The position numbers and the translations under genes were made by a program. Source: Planctomycetales bacterium (GTDB lineage: Bacteria; Planctomycetota; JAKEIC01). From it: DNA of 44,250 bases. Position 1 is the first letter of the stretch. The number at the start of each line of letters is the position of its first letter. Location of the stretch: assembly GCA_022614695.1 (NCBI GenBank), contig JAKEIC010000317.1, positions 1-44,250 on the forward strand. Reading direction: 5' to 3'. The notes beneath the pieces are model-generated. The model was not told the origin of the DNA. It was given only the letters and a program-made list of their open reading frames with translations, and ran no database searches. This document shows positions 18,211 to 27,800 of this stretch, piece after piece.

Positions 18211-19911
18211 ATGCCCGGCACCCGCCCGCTCGCCCTCCCGGCTGCGGCCCTCGTCGCGGCGTCCGCGCTCGCTCAGGAGCCCCCCCCTCGGCTCGAGCAC
18301 CTCTGGGTCTACTCCCAGTGGAACTTCCAGGTGCCCGAGCGGGTGGAGCCGTTCCTCCAGATCCTCCGCCGCGCGAAGGCGGCCGGCTATACCGGCGCCG
18401 TCCTCGCCGACTACAAGTTCACGAAGCTCGGGAGCGTCCCGAGGGTCTACTTCGAGAACGTCGAGCGCGTGAAGGCCGAGGCGAAGAGGCTCGGGCTCGT
18501 GCTCGTCCCGTGCATCTTCCCGATCGGCTACTCGAACGGGCTCCTCGCGGCGGACCCGAACCTGGCGGAGGGGATGCCGGCGCGCGACTCGCTCTTCGTC
18601 GCACGCGAGGGCGAGGCGAGGCTCGTCCCGGACCCGCCGGTGGCCCTACGGAACGGCGACTTCGAGGAGGTGCGCGAGGACGGGACGTTCGCGGGCTGGG
18701 ACTGGCAGGACAAGAACGGCGCGCTCTTCCCCGACCGCGAGGGGGCGGCGTCGGGGAAGCTCTGCGCGCGCGTCCGCGACGTGGGGAAGCACGACCCCCA
18801 GCACGGCCACGCGCGGATCGTGCAGAAGGTCCGTGTCTCGCCCTGGCGCTGCTACCGGCTGTCGGTCCGGGTGAAGACCCAGAGCTTCTGGCCTGCGGAT
18901 TCGGCGCGGATCCAGGTCCTCGCGGGAGGGAAGCCCCTCCATCACCAGACCCTGGACTTGAAGCGCACCCAGGACTGGACCGAGAAGCGCGTCGTCTTCG
19001 ACTCCTGCGCGCACGACGAGGCGACGGTCTACCTCGGGACCTGGGAGGCGAAGGAGGGGACCCTCTGGTGGGACGACGCGCGGATCGAGGAGGTGGGGCT
19101 GCTGAACGTTCTCCGGCGGGACGGGTGCCCGCTCGTGGTCCGAGGCGAGGACGGGGCCGTCTTCGAGGAAGGGAAGGACTTCGCCCGCATCGCGGACCCG
19201 GGCCTCGGGAGCCGCCCCTACGCCGGCGAGTACGACGTGGACCACGAGGGGCCCCCGATCCGGCTCCTCCCCGGCGGGAGGATCCGGGACGGCGCGCGGC
19301 TGCGCGTCTCGTGGTGGTTCCCCCCGATCATCCACGACGACCAGGTGATGTGCTGCGTGGCGGAGCCGGCGGTCGCTCGCTGGTGCCGCGACCAGATGGA
19401 GCGGGTGGCGAGACTCTTCGTGGCCCCCGCCTACTTCTGGTCCCACGACGAGATCCGCTGCCTCGGCTGGTGCGACTCGTGCCGGAAGACGAGCCTGAAA
19501 CCGGGCGCGCTCCTCGCGAGGAACGCGCGCGAGTGCGGCGAGATCCACCGGGCCGTGGCGCCCGGGACGATGGCGCTCGTCTGGTCTGACATGTGGGACC
19601 CGAACCACAACGCGCACGACGGCTACTACCACGTGAACGGCGACCTCGCGGGCTCGTGGGAGGGGCTCCCGAAGGAGGTCGTCGTCGTGAACTGGCACTT
19701 CGGGAAGCGCCGCGAGAGCCTGCGGTTCTTCGCCGGCCGCGGCCACAAGCAGGTGATCGCGGGCTACTACGACGAGGGCCCCGCGCAGGTGCGCGACTGG
19801 CTCGAGGCGGCGCGCGGAGTCCCCGGGGTGATCGGGGTCATGTACACGACCTGGCAAAGCCGCTACGACGACCTCGAGGAGTTCGCCCGCGTGGCGAGGG
19901 AGTTCCGGTAG
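18211..19911 (+). CDS. Exported GH20-like hydrolase with inserted CBM-type domain
   Basis: 566 residues with a signal peptide (about 1-22, cleavage after ALAQ). A TIM-barrel-like region begins at about 30 (LWVYSQWNF, AKAAGYTGAVLADYKFTKL) and resumes after about 300 with VAPAYFWSHDEIRCLGWCDSC, MALVWSDMWDPNHNAHDGYYHVNG, VVNWHFGK and VIGVMYTTWQSRYDDL. Between them (about 143-295) a beta-sandwich resembling CBM4/9 is inserted (LRNGDFEEV ... GWDWQ ... WWDDARIEEV). The family resembles GH20-like hydrolases of Planctomycetota and Verrucomicrobiota; the DE pair in SHDEIR is a candidate acid/base. Substrate unknown. It diverges from the thiolase operon. Confidence 0.65.
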   Translation: MPGTRPLALPAAALVAASALAQEPPPRLEHLWVYSQWNFQVPERVEPFLQILRRAKAAGYTGAVLADYKFTKLGSVPRVYFENVERVKAEAKRLGLVLVPCIFPIGYSNGLLAADPNLAEGMPARDSLFVAREGEARLVPDPPVALRNGDFEEVREDGTFAGWDWQDKNGALFPDREGAASGKLCARVRDVGKHDPQHGHARIVQKVRVSPWRCYRLSVRVKTQSFWPADSARIQVLAGGKPLHHQTLDLKRTQDWTEKRVVFDSCAHDEATVYLGTWEAKEGTLWWDDARIEEVGLLNVLRRDGCPLVVRGEDGAVFEEGKDFARIADPGLGSRPYAGEYDVDHEGPPIRLLPGGRIRDGARLRVSWWFPPIIHDDQVMCCVAEPAVARWCRDQMERVARLFVAPAYFWSHDEIRCLGWCDSCRKTSLKPGALLARNARECGEIHRAVAPGTMALVWSDMWDPNHNAHDGYYHVNGDLAGSWEGLPKEVVVVNWHFGKRRESLRFFAGRGHKQVIAGYYDEGPAQVRDWLEAARGVPGVIGVMYTTWQSRYDDLEEFARVAREFR

Positions 19912-20142
19912 ACCACGCCGGCGTCGCGCGGGGCCAGGCGGTCCGCGCGGCTCCCAGGACGGTTCCCAAACGTCCCGTCGCCAAGATCCAGGCTGCTGAG
20001 TTCAGTCATAAAGTGTCACTTGCAAGTTATGAAATGCCCATGCTTCTCATCTCGAGGGGCCACAGGGGAGTTGGAGCGCTGTTGGAGGGGGAGACGGGAG
20101 CGGCGGCGGCGCACCTGGGAGCGGGGCCGCCCGTGGGAGCGC

Positions 20143-20200
20143 TAGAATCCTGCGCGCGATGGGGGTCCTGCGACACGTGGGTCGAGGGGGCCGGTCGTGA
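20143..20200 (+). promoter_or_regulatory. -10 element and 13-codon leader ORF before the anchored-protein pair
   Basis: TAGAAT (20143-20148) is followed after exactly 10 nt by ATG 20159. The ATG opens a 14-codon frame encoding MGVLRHVGRGGRS. Its TGA stop (20198-20200) overlaps the GTG start of the next gene (20197) in a GTGA arrangement. This looks like a leaderless mini-ORF that feeds ribosomes into a gene with no Shine-Dalgarno of its own. No -35 is evident. Confidence 0.45.
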
Positions 20201-20940
20201 CCGACCGAGGGGCTTGGTCGCTCGCGGCGGGCGCGGCGGCGGCGGGGGTGCTCGCGGGCGTGTTCCTCACGGACTACTGGCGCCGCCCCGTGGGGCTCAT
20301 CGGGGCGCCGGGGGGGACCGCAGCCGTCGGGCCAGGTGCGGCATCCGGGACGGGCGCCTACGCGCCGGCCGGGGCCGATGGTCTGCACCCTGCGGCAGGC
20401 TCGGGGCCCTCGAACGCGGACCTCGAGCGCCAGGTCCGTGAGCTGGCGTCGAAGCTCGAAACGGCCTCCAAGAACCTCGAGGACGCCTCGCGTGCCCTGC
20501 GCGAGTACCACGAGTCGGAGGCCGCGCGCGCGCCGCGCCCCGGGAGCCGGCCGCCCGGCTCGTTCATCCCCTGGCTCCCGCCGGAGGGCGTGCCGCTCGT
20601 GAAGGCGTGGTACGCGCGCGAACTCGGGAAGTGGGCGCGATCCGACGGAGGGACGATCTACAAGCCGAGCCTCGAAGACGCGACTCGAATGGCGAGCGAT
20701 CCGGATCCGAACCAAGCGGCACGAGGAGAGCGGATTCGAGAGACCATCCTTCGGTCCATGGAAGAGGAGCGAGTACGCGCCGTCCGATTCCGTGAACAGG
20801 CGTCCGCGCTCGCCGGGATCCGTACGGAGCTCGAGCTGGCGAAGTTCCTCGATGAGGCTGGCCTGCAAGTCCCCAAGCCCTGGCAGCTCGCCGAGCTGGC
20901 GCAGGAGCTGGCCCGCGGAGGCGCGGAGGGCGGGAAGTGA
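20197..20940 (+). CDS. Membrane-anchored coiled-coil protein, unknown function
   Basis: 247 residues from GTG 20197. An N-terminal transmembrane anchor (about 6-27) precedes a Gly/Ala/Pro-rich linker (about 30-65), a short coiled coil with heptads (about 68-105: LERQVRELASKLETASKNLEDASRAL), then a helical C-terminal domain without a known motif. The body has less GC bias than neighbouring genes in places. It overlaps the following gene by 4 nt (GTGA at 20937-20940), and the two are probably partners at the membrane. No function can be assigned. Confidence 0.7.
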   Translation: MTDRGAWSLAAGAAAAGVLAGVFLTDYWRRPVGLIGAPGGTAAVGPGAASGTGAYAPAGADGLHPAAGSGPSNADLERQVRELASKLETASKNLEDASRALREYHESEAARAPRPGSRPPGSFIPWLPPEGVPLVKAWYARELGKWARSDGGTIYKPSLEDATRMASDPDPNQAARGERIRETILRSMEEERVRAVRFREQASALAGIRTELELAKFLDEAGLQVPKPWQLAELAQELARGGAEGGK

Positions 20941-21938
20941 CCGCCCGGGTCGCGGGGGCGCTGCTCGTGCTCGTCGCCGCGGCCGTCGTCGGGCTCGTGG
21001 TCCTCATCGGGCGCGAGCCCACAGCGACTCCGCTCTCGGCGCCCGCGGCCTCGGCGAGCGCCGCTCCGACGCGGGCAGAGCGCGGGCCGGAGCTGGTGAC
21101 CCTCCCCCCCGACGCGGCGCCGCGGCCTCCGTCGCCGGAGCCGCGCGAGACGGCCCCGCCGCCAGTCACGAGGCCTCCGAAGCCCGTGACACTCCCGTCC
21201 GACGCGGCTCCGCCGCCGGCCGGAGAAGCCCCGAGGAGGGATCCAGGGTCGCGAGCGGAGATCTGGAAGATCCTCGGGGAGGTCCGGAGGGCGCGGCCGG
21301 ACGAGAAGCCGCCGCTCATCGAGAAGCTCGGGAAGCTGTGGGACCCACTCGTCCTCGACTTCCTCAGGTCGTACGTGATGGGTTTCGAAGTGCCGGGCGA
21401 TCCCGCGATGACGCGGCTGGTGCGGCTCGCTGCCGCGAAGGCACTCGGCAGGATGAGAGACCCGAACAACCCGGCCCTTGCGGCGCGGGCCGCGCAGATC
21501 CTCATGGACGCCTGCGAGGAGCGATTCAACAAGAAGGAGAGGGACGGCGACGCGGTCGTCCGGATGTGCCTCGAAAGCTTCGGGAAGCTCCAAGAGAAGG
21601 CCGCGTTCGGGTTCCTCAAGTCCAAGGTCACCAGCTCGAACAACTACTGGGCCGCGGACGCGATCGGCGCCCTCGAGAAGTACCAGGAGCCGGCGCTGGT
21701 CCTCCAGACCATCGACCCGATCGTCAACGAGTGGCTCAGGGCCGACGACTTCGGGGTGAACCGGTGGGCGAACGACGCCGCGAAGGAGCGGAGGACCGTC
21801 GTGGGCGAGGCCGCCGGACGGACGCTCGCTCTCGTCACGGGGCAGAACTTCGACAGTCCGCAGAAGTGGCGGCAGTGGTGGGCCGAAGCGCAGAGTCGGG
21901 GCTGGACGCCGCCGAAACCGGCGGAGGAGGGGAAGTAG
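20937..21938 (+). CDS. Membrane-anchored HEAT-like repeat protein
   Basis: 333 residues from GTG 20937, coupled to the preceding gene. Single N-terminal transmembrane segment (about 5-26), then an Ala/Pro-rich spacer with two related blocks (VTLPPDAAPRPP and VTLPSDAAPPPA at about 55-95). A helical-repeat domain follows (about 110-310: LVRLAAAKALGRMRDPNNPALAARAAQILMDAC..., EAAGRTLALVTG) ending in QNFDSPQKWRQWWAEAQSRGW. HEAT-type repeats closing with a W..WW motif are common in Planctomycetota periplasmic proteins. A scaffold role is inference. Confidence 0.7.
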   Translation: MTARVAGALLVLVAAAVVGLVVLIGREPTATPLSAPAASASAAPTRAERGPELVTLPPDAAPRPPSPEPRETAPPPVTRPPKPVTLPSDAAPPPAGEAPRRDPGSRAEIWKILGEVRRARPDEKPPLIEKLGKLWDPLVLDFLRSYVMGFEVPGDPAMTRLVRLAAAKALGRMRDPNNPALAARAAQILMDACEERFNKKERDGDAVVRMCLESFGKLQEKAAFGFLKSKVTSSNNYWAADAIGALEKYQEPALVLQTIDPIVNEWLRADDFGVNRWANDAAKERRTVVGEAAGRTLALVTGQNFDSPQKWRQWWAEAQSRGWTPPKPAEEGK

Positions 21939-21974
21939 ATTGAACCTTTCTCGCCGATCCCCGTTCTATCCTCC

Positions 21975-21991
21975 GGACCCCGCCGGGGTCC
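21975..21991 (+). repeat. GC hairpin upstream of a small ORF
   Basis: GGACCCC (21975-21981), loop GCC, GGGGTCC (21985-21991): a perfect 7-bp stem ending five bases before ATG 21996. It may end the upstream operon's message or sit in the leader of the small ORF. Confidence 0.4.
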
Positions 21992-22019
21992 CCGTATGAC
22001 ACGTGCATCCACCATCACC

Positions 22020-22181
22020 ATGATCCGCAAGCCCTGCCGGGGGGGCTGGCACCTCGTCGTGGCGACGAATGGCCTGTTCGACGCGACCCGTGAGGTCGCG
22101 ATGGGCGGGTCGAGCCGCTACGACCGGGACGGCCAGCCGGCCATGGCGGACGGGGAGAGCGGGGGAGGTGACCTGAACTAG
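22020..22181 (+). CDS. Small protein, 53 residues, unknown
   Basis: The frame 21996-22181 is open; ATG 22020 (MIRKPCRGGWHLVVATNG...) is preferred because codons from here on have the strong G/C third-position bias of real genes, while the eight codons before it do not. The 53-residue product is Gly-rich at its C-terminus (ESGGGDLN) with an aromatic/basic N-terminal half. There is no Shine-Dalgarno. It is followed 27 nt later by the only strong intrinsic terminator in the window. No family recognised; a non-coding RNA is the alternative. Confidence 0.45.
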   Translation: MIRKPCRGGWHLVVATNGLFDATREVAMGGSSRYDRDGQPAMADGESGGGDLN

Positions 22182-22208
22182 TCGGGTGGATCAGCTGGAG
22201 GTCATGAG

Positions 22209-22239
22209 CCCCGCGCTCCCCTGGAGCGCGGGGTTTTTT
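22209..22239 (+). terminator. Strong intrinsic terminator
   Basis: CCCCGCGCTCC (22209-22219), 3-nt loop CCT, GGAGCGCGGGG (22223-22233), then six T residues (22234-22239). A perfect 11-bp stem with a U-tract, it closes the unit containing the small ORF and possibly the anchored-protein pair upstream. Confidence 0.9.
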
Positions 22240-22516
22240 GTCGTCCGGCGCGGCGGGGTCCGAGGCGGCTGCGGGGCCCGGCCCCGCCGCGCCGGGGGGG
22301 GGGAATCGCGATCAACCGGGCGTCCGAACGCGAAAGTCCCGAGGCGGGCGGACGTGAAAGAGGCAATCTCGGGACGGAGAGGAGGTGGGGCAGGGGCCCC
22401 CGGGTGCTCGCCTGACACCCGAGGGCCCTCCAGTCCCTTTAACGGGGCCGAGGTCCAGGACCGGGGAGGTCTCCAAAGCCTTCCAGCGAGGTGCGACCCC
22501 TCGGCGGCCCGCCACG
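22240..22516 (+). other. Structured non-coding stretch before the S9 peptidase
   Basis: This ~280-bp stretch shows no credible gene. It contains two long-range stems: GTCCCGAG (22336-22343) with CTCGGGAC (22368-22375), and an imperfect 13-14-bp stem of 22393-22406 with 22416-22429 around a 9-nt loop. It lies between a strong terminator and the S9 promoter. It may be a small RNA; no known RNA family was recognised. Confidence 0.35.
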
Positions 22517-22545
22517 TGGAACCGCGGCAGGAGAGGGCTTACACT
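22517..22545 (+). promoter_or_regulatory. Promoter of the S9 peptidase gene
   Basis: TGGAAC (22517-22522), 17-nt spacer, TACACT (22540-22545). The short leader carries GAGGAGGTG just before ATG 22570. Confidence 0.45.
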
Positions 22546-22569
22546 CCCGCCCCTCCCGAGGAGGTGACC

Positions 22570-24645
22570 ATGCCCCCGAAGTCCGGAACAGCGACGAAGC
22601 CGGCCGCACCGAAGGCCGCGCCATCCGCGGCGGCGCTCCCGCCGTTCACCGCGCTCCATCCCGAGAAGCGCGGCGAGCGAGGGATCACCGCCGAGGACCT
22701 CTGGCGGATCCCCCGGGTCGGCGCGCCCGCGGTCTCCCCGGACGGGAAGTGGCTCGCGACGGCGGTCACCACCTACGACCTCGAGACGAACGAGAAGAAG
22801 GAGCGGATCTGGCTCGTCCCCTCCGGCGGAGGGGAGCCGCGGCCGCTCACGTCTCCCGAGGCCTCCAGCGGCTCCCCCGCGTTCTCCCCCGACGGCAAGC
22901 GCCTCGCCTTCACACGCAAGGGCGCCGACGGGAAGGCGCAGCTCCACGTGATGCCGCTCGACGGCGGCGAGTCCCAGAAGCTCACCGACTTGCCCCTCGG
23001 GGTCTTCGATCCGAAGTGGCTCCCGGACAGCTCGGGGATCGTCTTCGCGGCGATGCTCCTGAAGGGCCACCTCACCCCCGAGGCGACCAAGGCCGAGCGC
23101 GACCGCCGCGAGAAGGACCCGGTGAAGGCGCACGTCACCGAGGACCGCTTCTTCCGCTACTGGGACACGTGGGTGACGACAGGCGAGGTGCCGCACCTCT
23201 TCGCCTACGAGTTCGCGACGTCGAAGGCGCGCGACCTGACGCCTGACGCGTCACTCTGGTTCGACTGGATGGAGCCCGCGGGCCAGTACGACATCTCCCC
23301 GGACGGGAAGGAGATCGCCTTCTGCGGCGGCTGGTTCGAGGAGAAGAGGAGCCTCCTCCGCGACTCGGTCTTCACCGTGCCCGTCACGGGCGGGACCCCG
23401 GTGAACATCGCCGCGGATCACCCGGTCGCAGACTTCTGGCCCCGCTACACGCCCGACGGGAAGGGGATCGTCTACGGGATGCGGACCGACCCCCACTTCT
23501 ACGCCGACCGCGCGCGGCTCATGCGCTTCGACCGCGCGACGCGCGCGCACGCGCCGATCGCCGAGAGCTGGAGCCTCTCCCCCTCCCACTGGGTCTTCGG
23601 CCGCGACGGGACGCTCTACCTCGAGACCGAGGAGAACGCCCGCGTGAGCGTCTACGCCCTCCGGGCCGACGCGCTCACCCGGACGGCCGAGCCGAAGCTC
23701 CACGTGCGCGGGGGGACCTGCACGGGCCTCGCCGGGGCGGCGGACGGCCGGCTCTTCTTCTCCTGGAACCACCTGAGCCAGCCTCCCGAGCTGGCCTCGG
23801 CGGGCCGCGACGGCGGGACTCCCACGCGGCTCACGCGGTTCTCCGAGCCGGTGCTGGCCCCGGTCCGCCTCGGGGAAGTCCGCGAGGTGCTCTACGAGGG
23901 CGCGGCCGGGGTCCAGGTCCAGATGTTCGTCGTCCTCCCCGCGGGGTACGAGAAGGGGAAGCGCTACCCGCTCGTCCAGGTGATCCACGGGGGACCCCAC
24001 GCGATCTCGGGGGACAACTTCCACTTCCGCTGGAACGCGCAGCTCTTCGCGCAGCCGGGCTACGTCGCCGCGCTCGTGAACTACCAGGGCTCGACCTCGT
24101 GGGGCCAGGAGTTCACCAAGGTCATCCACGGCTCCTGGGCCGAGCGGCCGTTCGAGGACATCGAACGCGGGACCGACCTGCTCATCGCGGCCGGGCTCGC
24201 CGATGAGAAGCGCATGGCCGCGACCGGCGGCTCCTACGGCGGCTACATGGCCGCCTGGATCGCCGGCCACACCGACCGCTACCGGTGCATCGTGAACCAC
24301 GCCGGGGTCTTCGACATCCTCGGCCACTGGTCCACCGACGTGACCCAGGGCCGCCCGCACTCGTACGGGGGCGCCCCGTGGGACGGGCTCGAGAAGATGG
24401 ACCCCCAGAACCCCGCCCGGTTCGCGAAGGGGATGAAGACTCCGATGCTCGTAATCCACGGGGAGAGGGACTACCGCGTGCCCGTGGATCAGGGCCTCCA
24501 GTGCTACAACATCCTGAAGGGCAAGGGCGTCCCCGCCCGCCTCGTCTACTTCCCGGACGAGAACCACTGGGTCCTGAAGCCGCGGAACTCCCTACTCTGG
24601 TACCGCGAGGTGTTGGGGTGGCTCGAGAGGTACTTGAGGGGCTAA
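22570..24645 (+). CDS. S9 family prolyl oligopeptidase-type peptidase
   Basis: 691 residues from ATG 22570 (GAGGAGG Shine-Dalgarno 4-5 nt upstream). A Pro/Ala-rich N-terminus leads into a WD40-like beta-propeller (about 40-430: repeated VSPDGKWLA, FSPDGKRLAFTR, YDISPDGKEIAF). The C-terminal alpha/beta-hydrolase domain (about 440-691) has catalytic Ser in GGSYGGYM near 553, Asp in HGERDYRVP near 632 and His in DENHWVL near 666. This is the layout of acylaminoacyl-peptidase / S9C enzymes, which cleave short peptides. No signal peptide is seen, so it is probably cytoplasmic. The open frame extends upstream to 22186 but lacks a start supported by codon bias. Confidence 0.9.
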   Translation: MPPKSGTATKPAAPKAAPSAAALPPFTALHPEKRGERGITAEDLWRIPRVGAPAVSPDGKWLATAVTTYDLETNEKKERIWLVPSGGGEPRPLTSPEASSGSPAFSPDGKRLAFTRKGADGKAQLHVMPLDGGESQKLTDLPLGVFDPKWLPDSSGIVFAAMLLKGHLTPEATKAERDRREKDPVKAHVTEDRFFRYWDTWVTTGEVPHLFAYEFATSKARDLTPDASLWFDWMEPAGQYDISPDGKEIAFCGGWFEEKRSLLRDSVFTVPVTGGTPVNIAADHPVADFWPRYTPDGKGIVYGMRTDPHFYADRARLMRFDRATRAHAPIAESWSLSPSHWVFGRDGTLYLETEENARVSVYALRADALTRTAEPKLHVRGGTCTGLAGAADGRLFFSWNHLSQPPELASAGRDGGTPTRLTRFSEPVLAPVRLGEVREVLYEGAAGVQVQMFVVLPAGYEKGKRYPLVQVIHGGPHAISGDNFHFRWNAQLFAQPGYVAALVNYQGSTSWGQEFTKVIHGSWAERPFEDIERGTDLLIAAGLADEKRMAATGGSYGGYMAAWIAGHTDRYRCIVNHAGVFDILGHWSTDVTQGRPHSYGGAPWDGLEKMDPQNPARFAKGMKTPMLVIHGERDYRVPVDQGLQCYNILKGKGVPARLVYFPDENHWVLKPRNSLLWYREVLGWLERYLRG

Positions 24646-24809
24646 GAGAGCGCGGTGACCAGGCGTAAACGCAGGTTTGCGCAGGCCAGGCCGTAAAGAC
24701 CCTATGTCGGAGCCGCAACTCTCGCGTACCTAATGACTTGTCGATTCGGAGATGCCCCGCTCGACCCGCGGTATGGCGGCATCGGTATTGCTTGAAACAT
24801 GTTCCGGGT
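24646..24809 (+). other. Lower-GC intergenic region before the Kelch pair
   Basis: 164 bp with lower GC than its surroundings, the likely place for the promoter of the tandem Kelch genes. Near 24664-24680 an interrupted palindrome GTAAAC-GCAG-GTTTGC is present. No confident -35/-10 pair or gene is seen. Confidence 0.3.
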
Positions 24810-27800
24810 ATGGGGCGCGCTGCCCGCTCTTGCCTGATCCCCGGCCGTTCCGTCGCTCTCGGCATCCTCGCAGCCTCCCTCCAGTGCGGATGCCGGGAAT
24901 CCGAGAGCCTCTGGACCTCGCCCGCCGCCAGTCCCCTTCCCGCCGCGGCGCCCGCCGTTTCCTCGGTGAGCCCGGGCTCGGGGCCCGACACGGGCGGCAC
25001 GGCCGTCACACTCACCGGCACGGGGTTCCAGACCGGCGCGGCGGTGTTCGTCGGGTCGTCCCCTGCGGGATCGGTCTCCTCGGTCGGCACCACCCAGATC
25101 CTCGCGGTGACCCCGGCGGGTGCGCCGGGCCCCGCCCCCGTCACGGTCCAGAACCCGGACGGAGGGACGGCGACCCTCGCCGGCGGATTCGTCTTCTTCG
25201 GGCCGCCCGCGGCCTCGGCGGTCTCGCCGGGCGCTGGTACGCGGCTGGGAGGCACGGTCGTGACGGTGGCCGGGAGCGGGTTCCTCGCCGGCGCCACGAT
25301 CTCCTTCGGGGGAGCGGCCGGGACGGTCCTCGCGGTCTCTGGGGCCTCCCTGACGGCCCGGACGCCCCCGGGGACGGCGGGTCCGGCGAGCGTGACGGTC
25401 ACCAACCCGGACGGCCGAAGCTCGACCCTCGCGGGCGGCTTCCTCTACACGCGGGTCCTCGTCCTCTCGGGGATCGTCCCGGAGCGCGGCCCCGTCTCCG
25501 GAGGGACCTCCGTGACGCTCACCGGCCTCGACTTCGTCGCCGGCTCCACCCTGACCATCGGGACGGCCGCGGCGTCCGTGATCTCGGTCCTGTCCACGAC
25601 GACCCTGACTGCGACGACCGCCGCCGGAGTCCTCGGTCCCGCTTCCGTCACGGTGACAAACCCCGACGGCCAGGAGGCCATGCTCGAGACGGGTTTCACG
25701 CTCGTCGGTCCCGCGCCCTCCATCGCGTCCGTCTCCCCGAGCGGCGGCCCGCCTTGGGGAGGCGCTCCGGTCACGATCGCCGGCGCCGACTTCGCGGGGG
25801 GAGCGGCGGTCTCGTTCGGGGGCGCCGCCTCGCCGTCCGTGGCCGTCGTCTCGACGACCCAGGTCGTGGCCGTGTCGCCGCCGGGAGCACCGGGGACCAC
25901 GGTGGCCGTGACGGTCACGAACCTGGACGGCTCCTCGGCCTCGGCCGCCGGAGCGCACGCCTACGCTGCGCCTTCCGATTCGGCGGCCCCCAGCTTCAGC
26001 GGGGTCGCGTCGGCCACGGCCGTCTCGCCGTTCGCGGTGGAGCTCCGGTGGAGCGCGGCCTCCGACGCGACGTCCCCGTCGCCCGCACTGCGGTACGCGG
26101 TCTACGGGGCGACCGTCTCCGGCGGCCAGGCGTTCTCCATCCCCCCCTGGTACGTCACGGACCCGGGAGAGACGACGTTCGTCGCCGGAGGGCTCGAGCC
26201 GTCGCGGACCTACCACTTCGTCGTGCGGGCGAGGGACGCCTCCGGGAACGAGGAGACGAACGCCGCGGAGTCGTCCGCCGCGACGCCCGCGGCCGGGTCC
26301 CCGGCCTGGGCGCTCCTCCCGGCGCCGGCGGCGGCGCGGGAAGGTCCGGTCGCGGCGCTCCTCCCCGACGGCCGGCTCCTGATCGGGGGAGGCCGGGGAG
26401 CATCCGGCCCGCTTGCGACCTGCGAGGTCTACGATCCCCGCTCGGGCGCCTGGGCCCAGACGGGGGCGATGGGGATCGCCCGGGAGCGGGCGGCCTCCGC
26501 GATCCTCCCCGACGGGCGCGTGCTCGTGCTCGGAGGCGAGAACGGCTCGGGGCGGCTCTCCTCCTGCGAGCGCTACGACCCGGCCGGAGGGACCTGGAGC
26601 GCCGTCGGGTCGCTCGGGACGGCGCGAGCCTCCCCGGCCGCGGTCCGGCTCCCGGACGGCCGGGTCCTCGCCTGCGGGGGGACCGGGCCGGCGGGCGCTC
26701 CCCTCGCCGGCGCCGAGATCTACGACCCGGCCTCGGGCGCGTGGACCGCGACCGGGACGATGGCCGCGGCGAGGGACGCGCACGGAGCGGTCGCACTCGG
26801 GGACGGCCGCGTGCTCGTGGCGGGGGGGAGCAGCGGCACGGGGGCCCTCTCGAGCGCCGAGGTCTACGACCCGGCGTCGGCCACGTGGAGCGGCGGCGGC
26901 TCGCTCTCCACGGCGCGCTCGGGCGCGAGCCTCACGCGACTGCCCGATGGCCGCGTCCTGGCCGCGGGGGGACGCGCCGGCTCGGTCCCGACCGCCGGCT
27001 GCGAGGTCTACGACCCGGGGGCCGGGACTTGGAGCGCGACGGGCGCGCTCACCGCCGCCCGCTACGACCACCGCGCCACGCTGCTCGCCCGCGGGAGGGT
27101 CCTCGTCACGGGAGGGACCGACGGGTCCACGTTCCCCTCGACGGCCGAGGCCTACGACCCGTTCGTCGGGACGTGGCGGGCCGCCGGGACCCTCGCCTCG
27201 GGCCGCGCCCGCCACGCGGCCGTGCTGCTTCACGGCGGCCGGCTCGTGGTCGTCGGGGGCACGGGGGCCGCCGGGCCGGTCTCTTCGGCCGAGCGGCACG
27301 ACCCGATGGCCGGGGCCGGCACGTGGCGGGCCGCGGGATCGCCGGGCGCGCCGCGGTACAGGCCCCTCACCGCGACGCTTCCGGACGGCCGCGTCCTCGC
27401 CATGGGGGGCCTGCGCTGGCCCGATCCCGGCGGGTACGTCTACCACGCGACGGCCGAACTCTACGACCCGGCGGCCGGCACGTGGACCGCGACGGCGTCA
27501 CCCGCGTCGGCGCGCTACGACGGGGTCGGGGTCCTGCTCCCGGACGGGCGGTTCCTCGTGGCGGGGGGGACGAGCGCGTTCTCGACCACCTCGTCCGTCT
27601 ACCCGACCTCCGCCGAGACCTACGACCCGTCCGCCGGCACGTGGACCTCGGCCGGGTCGCTCGCGCTCGGCCGCGAGGATCCGGTCGCGGCGCTGCTCCC
27701 CGGCGGTCGGGTGCTCGTCGCGGGGGGGCGGTCCGCCATCCAGACCGCGCTCTCCTCGTGCGAGACCTTCGACCCGGCCACGGGGACCTGGACGTGGGCC

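Noticed and set aside
22186-22569. Upstream extension of the S9 peptidase frame
   Set aside because: It passes through the T6 terminator and the promoter, lacks codon bias, and a strong Shine-Dalgarno precedes ATG 22570.
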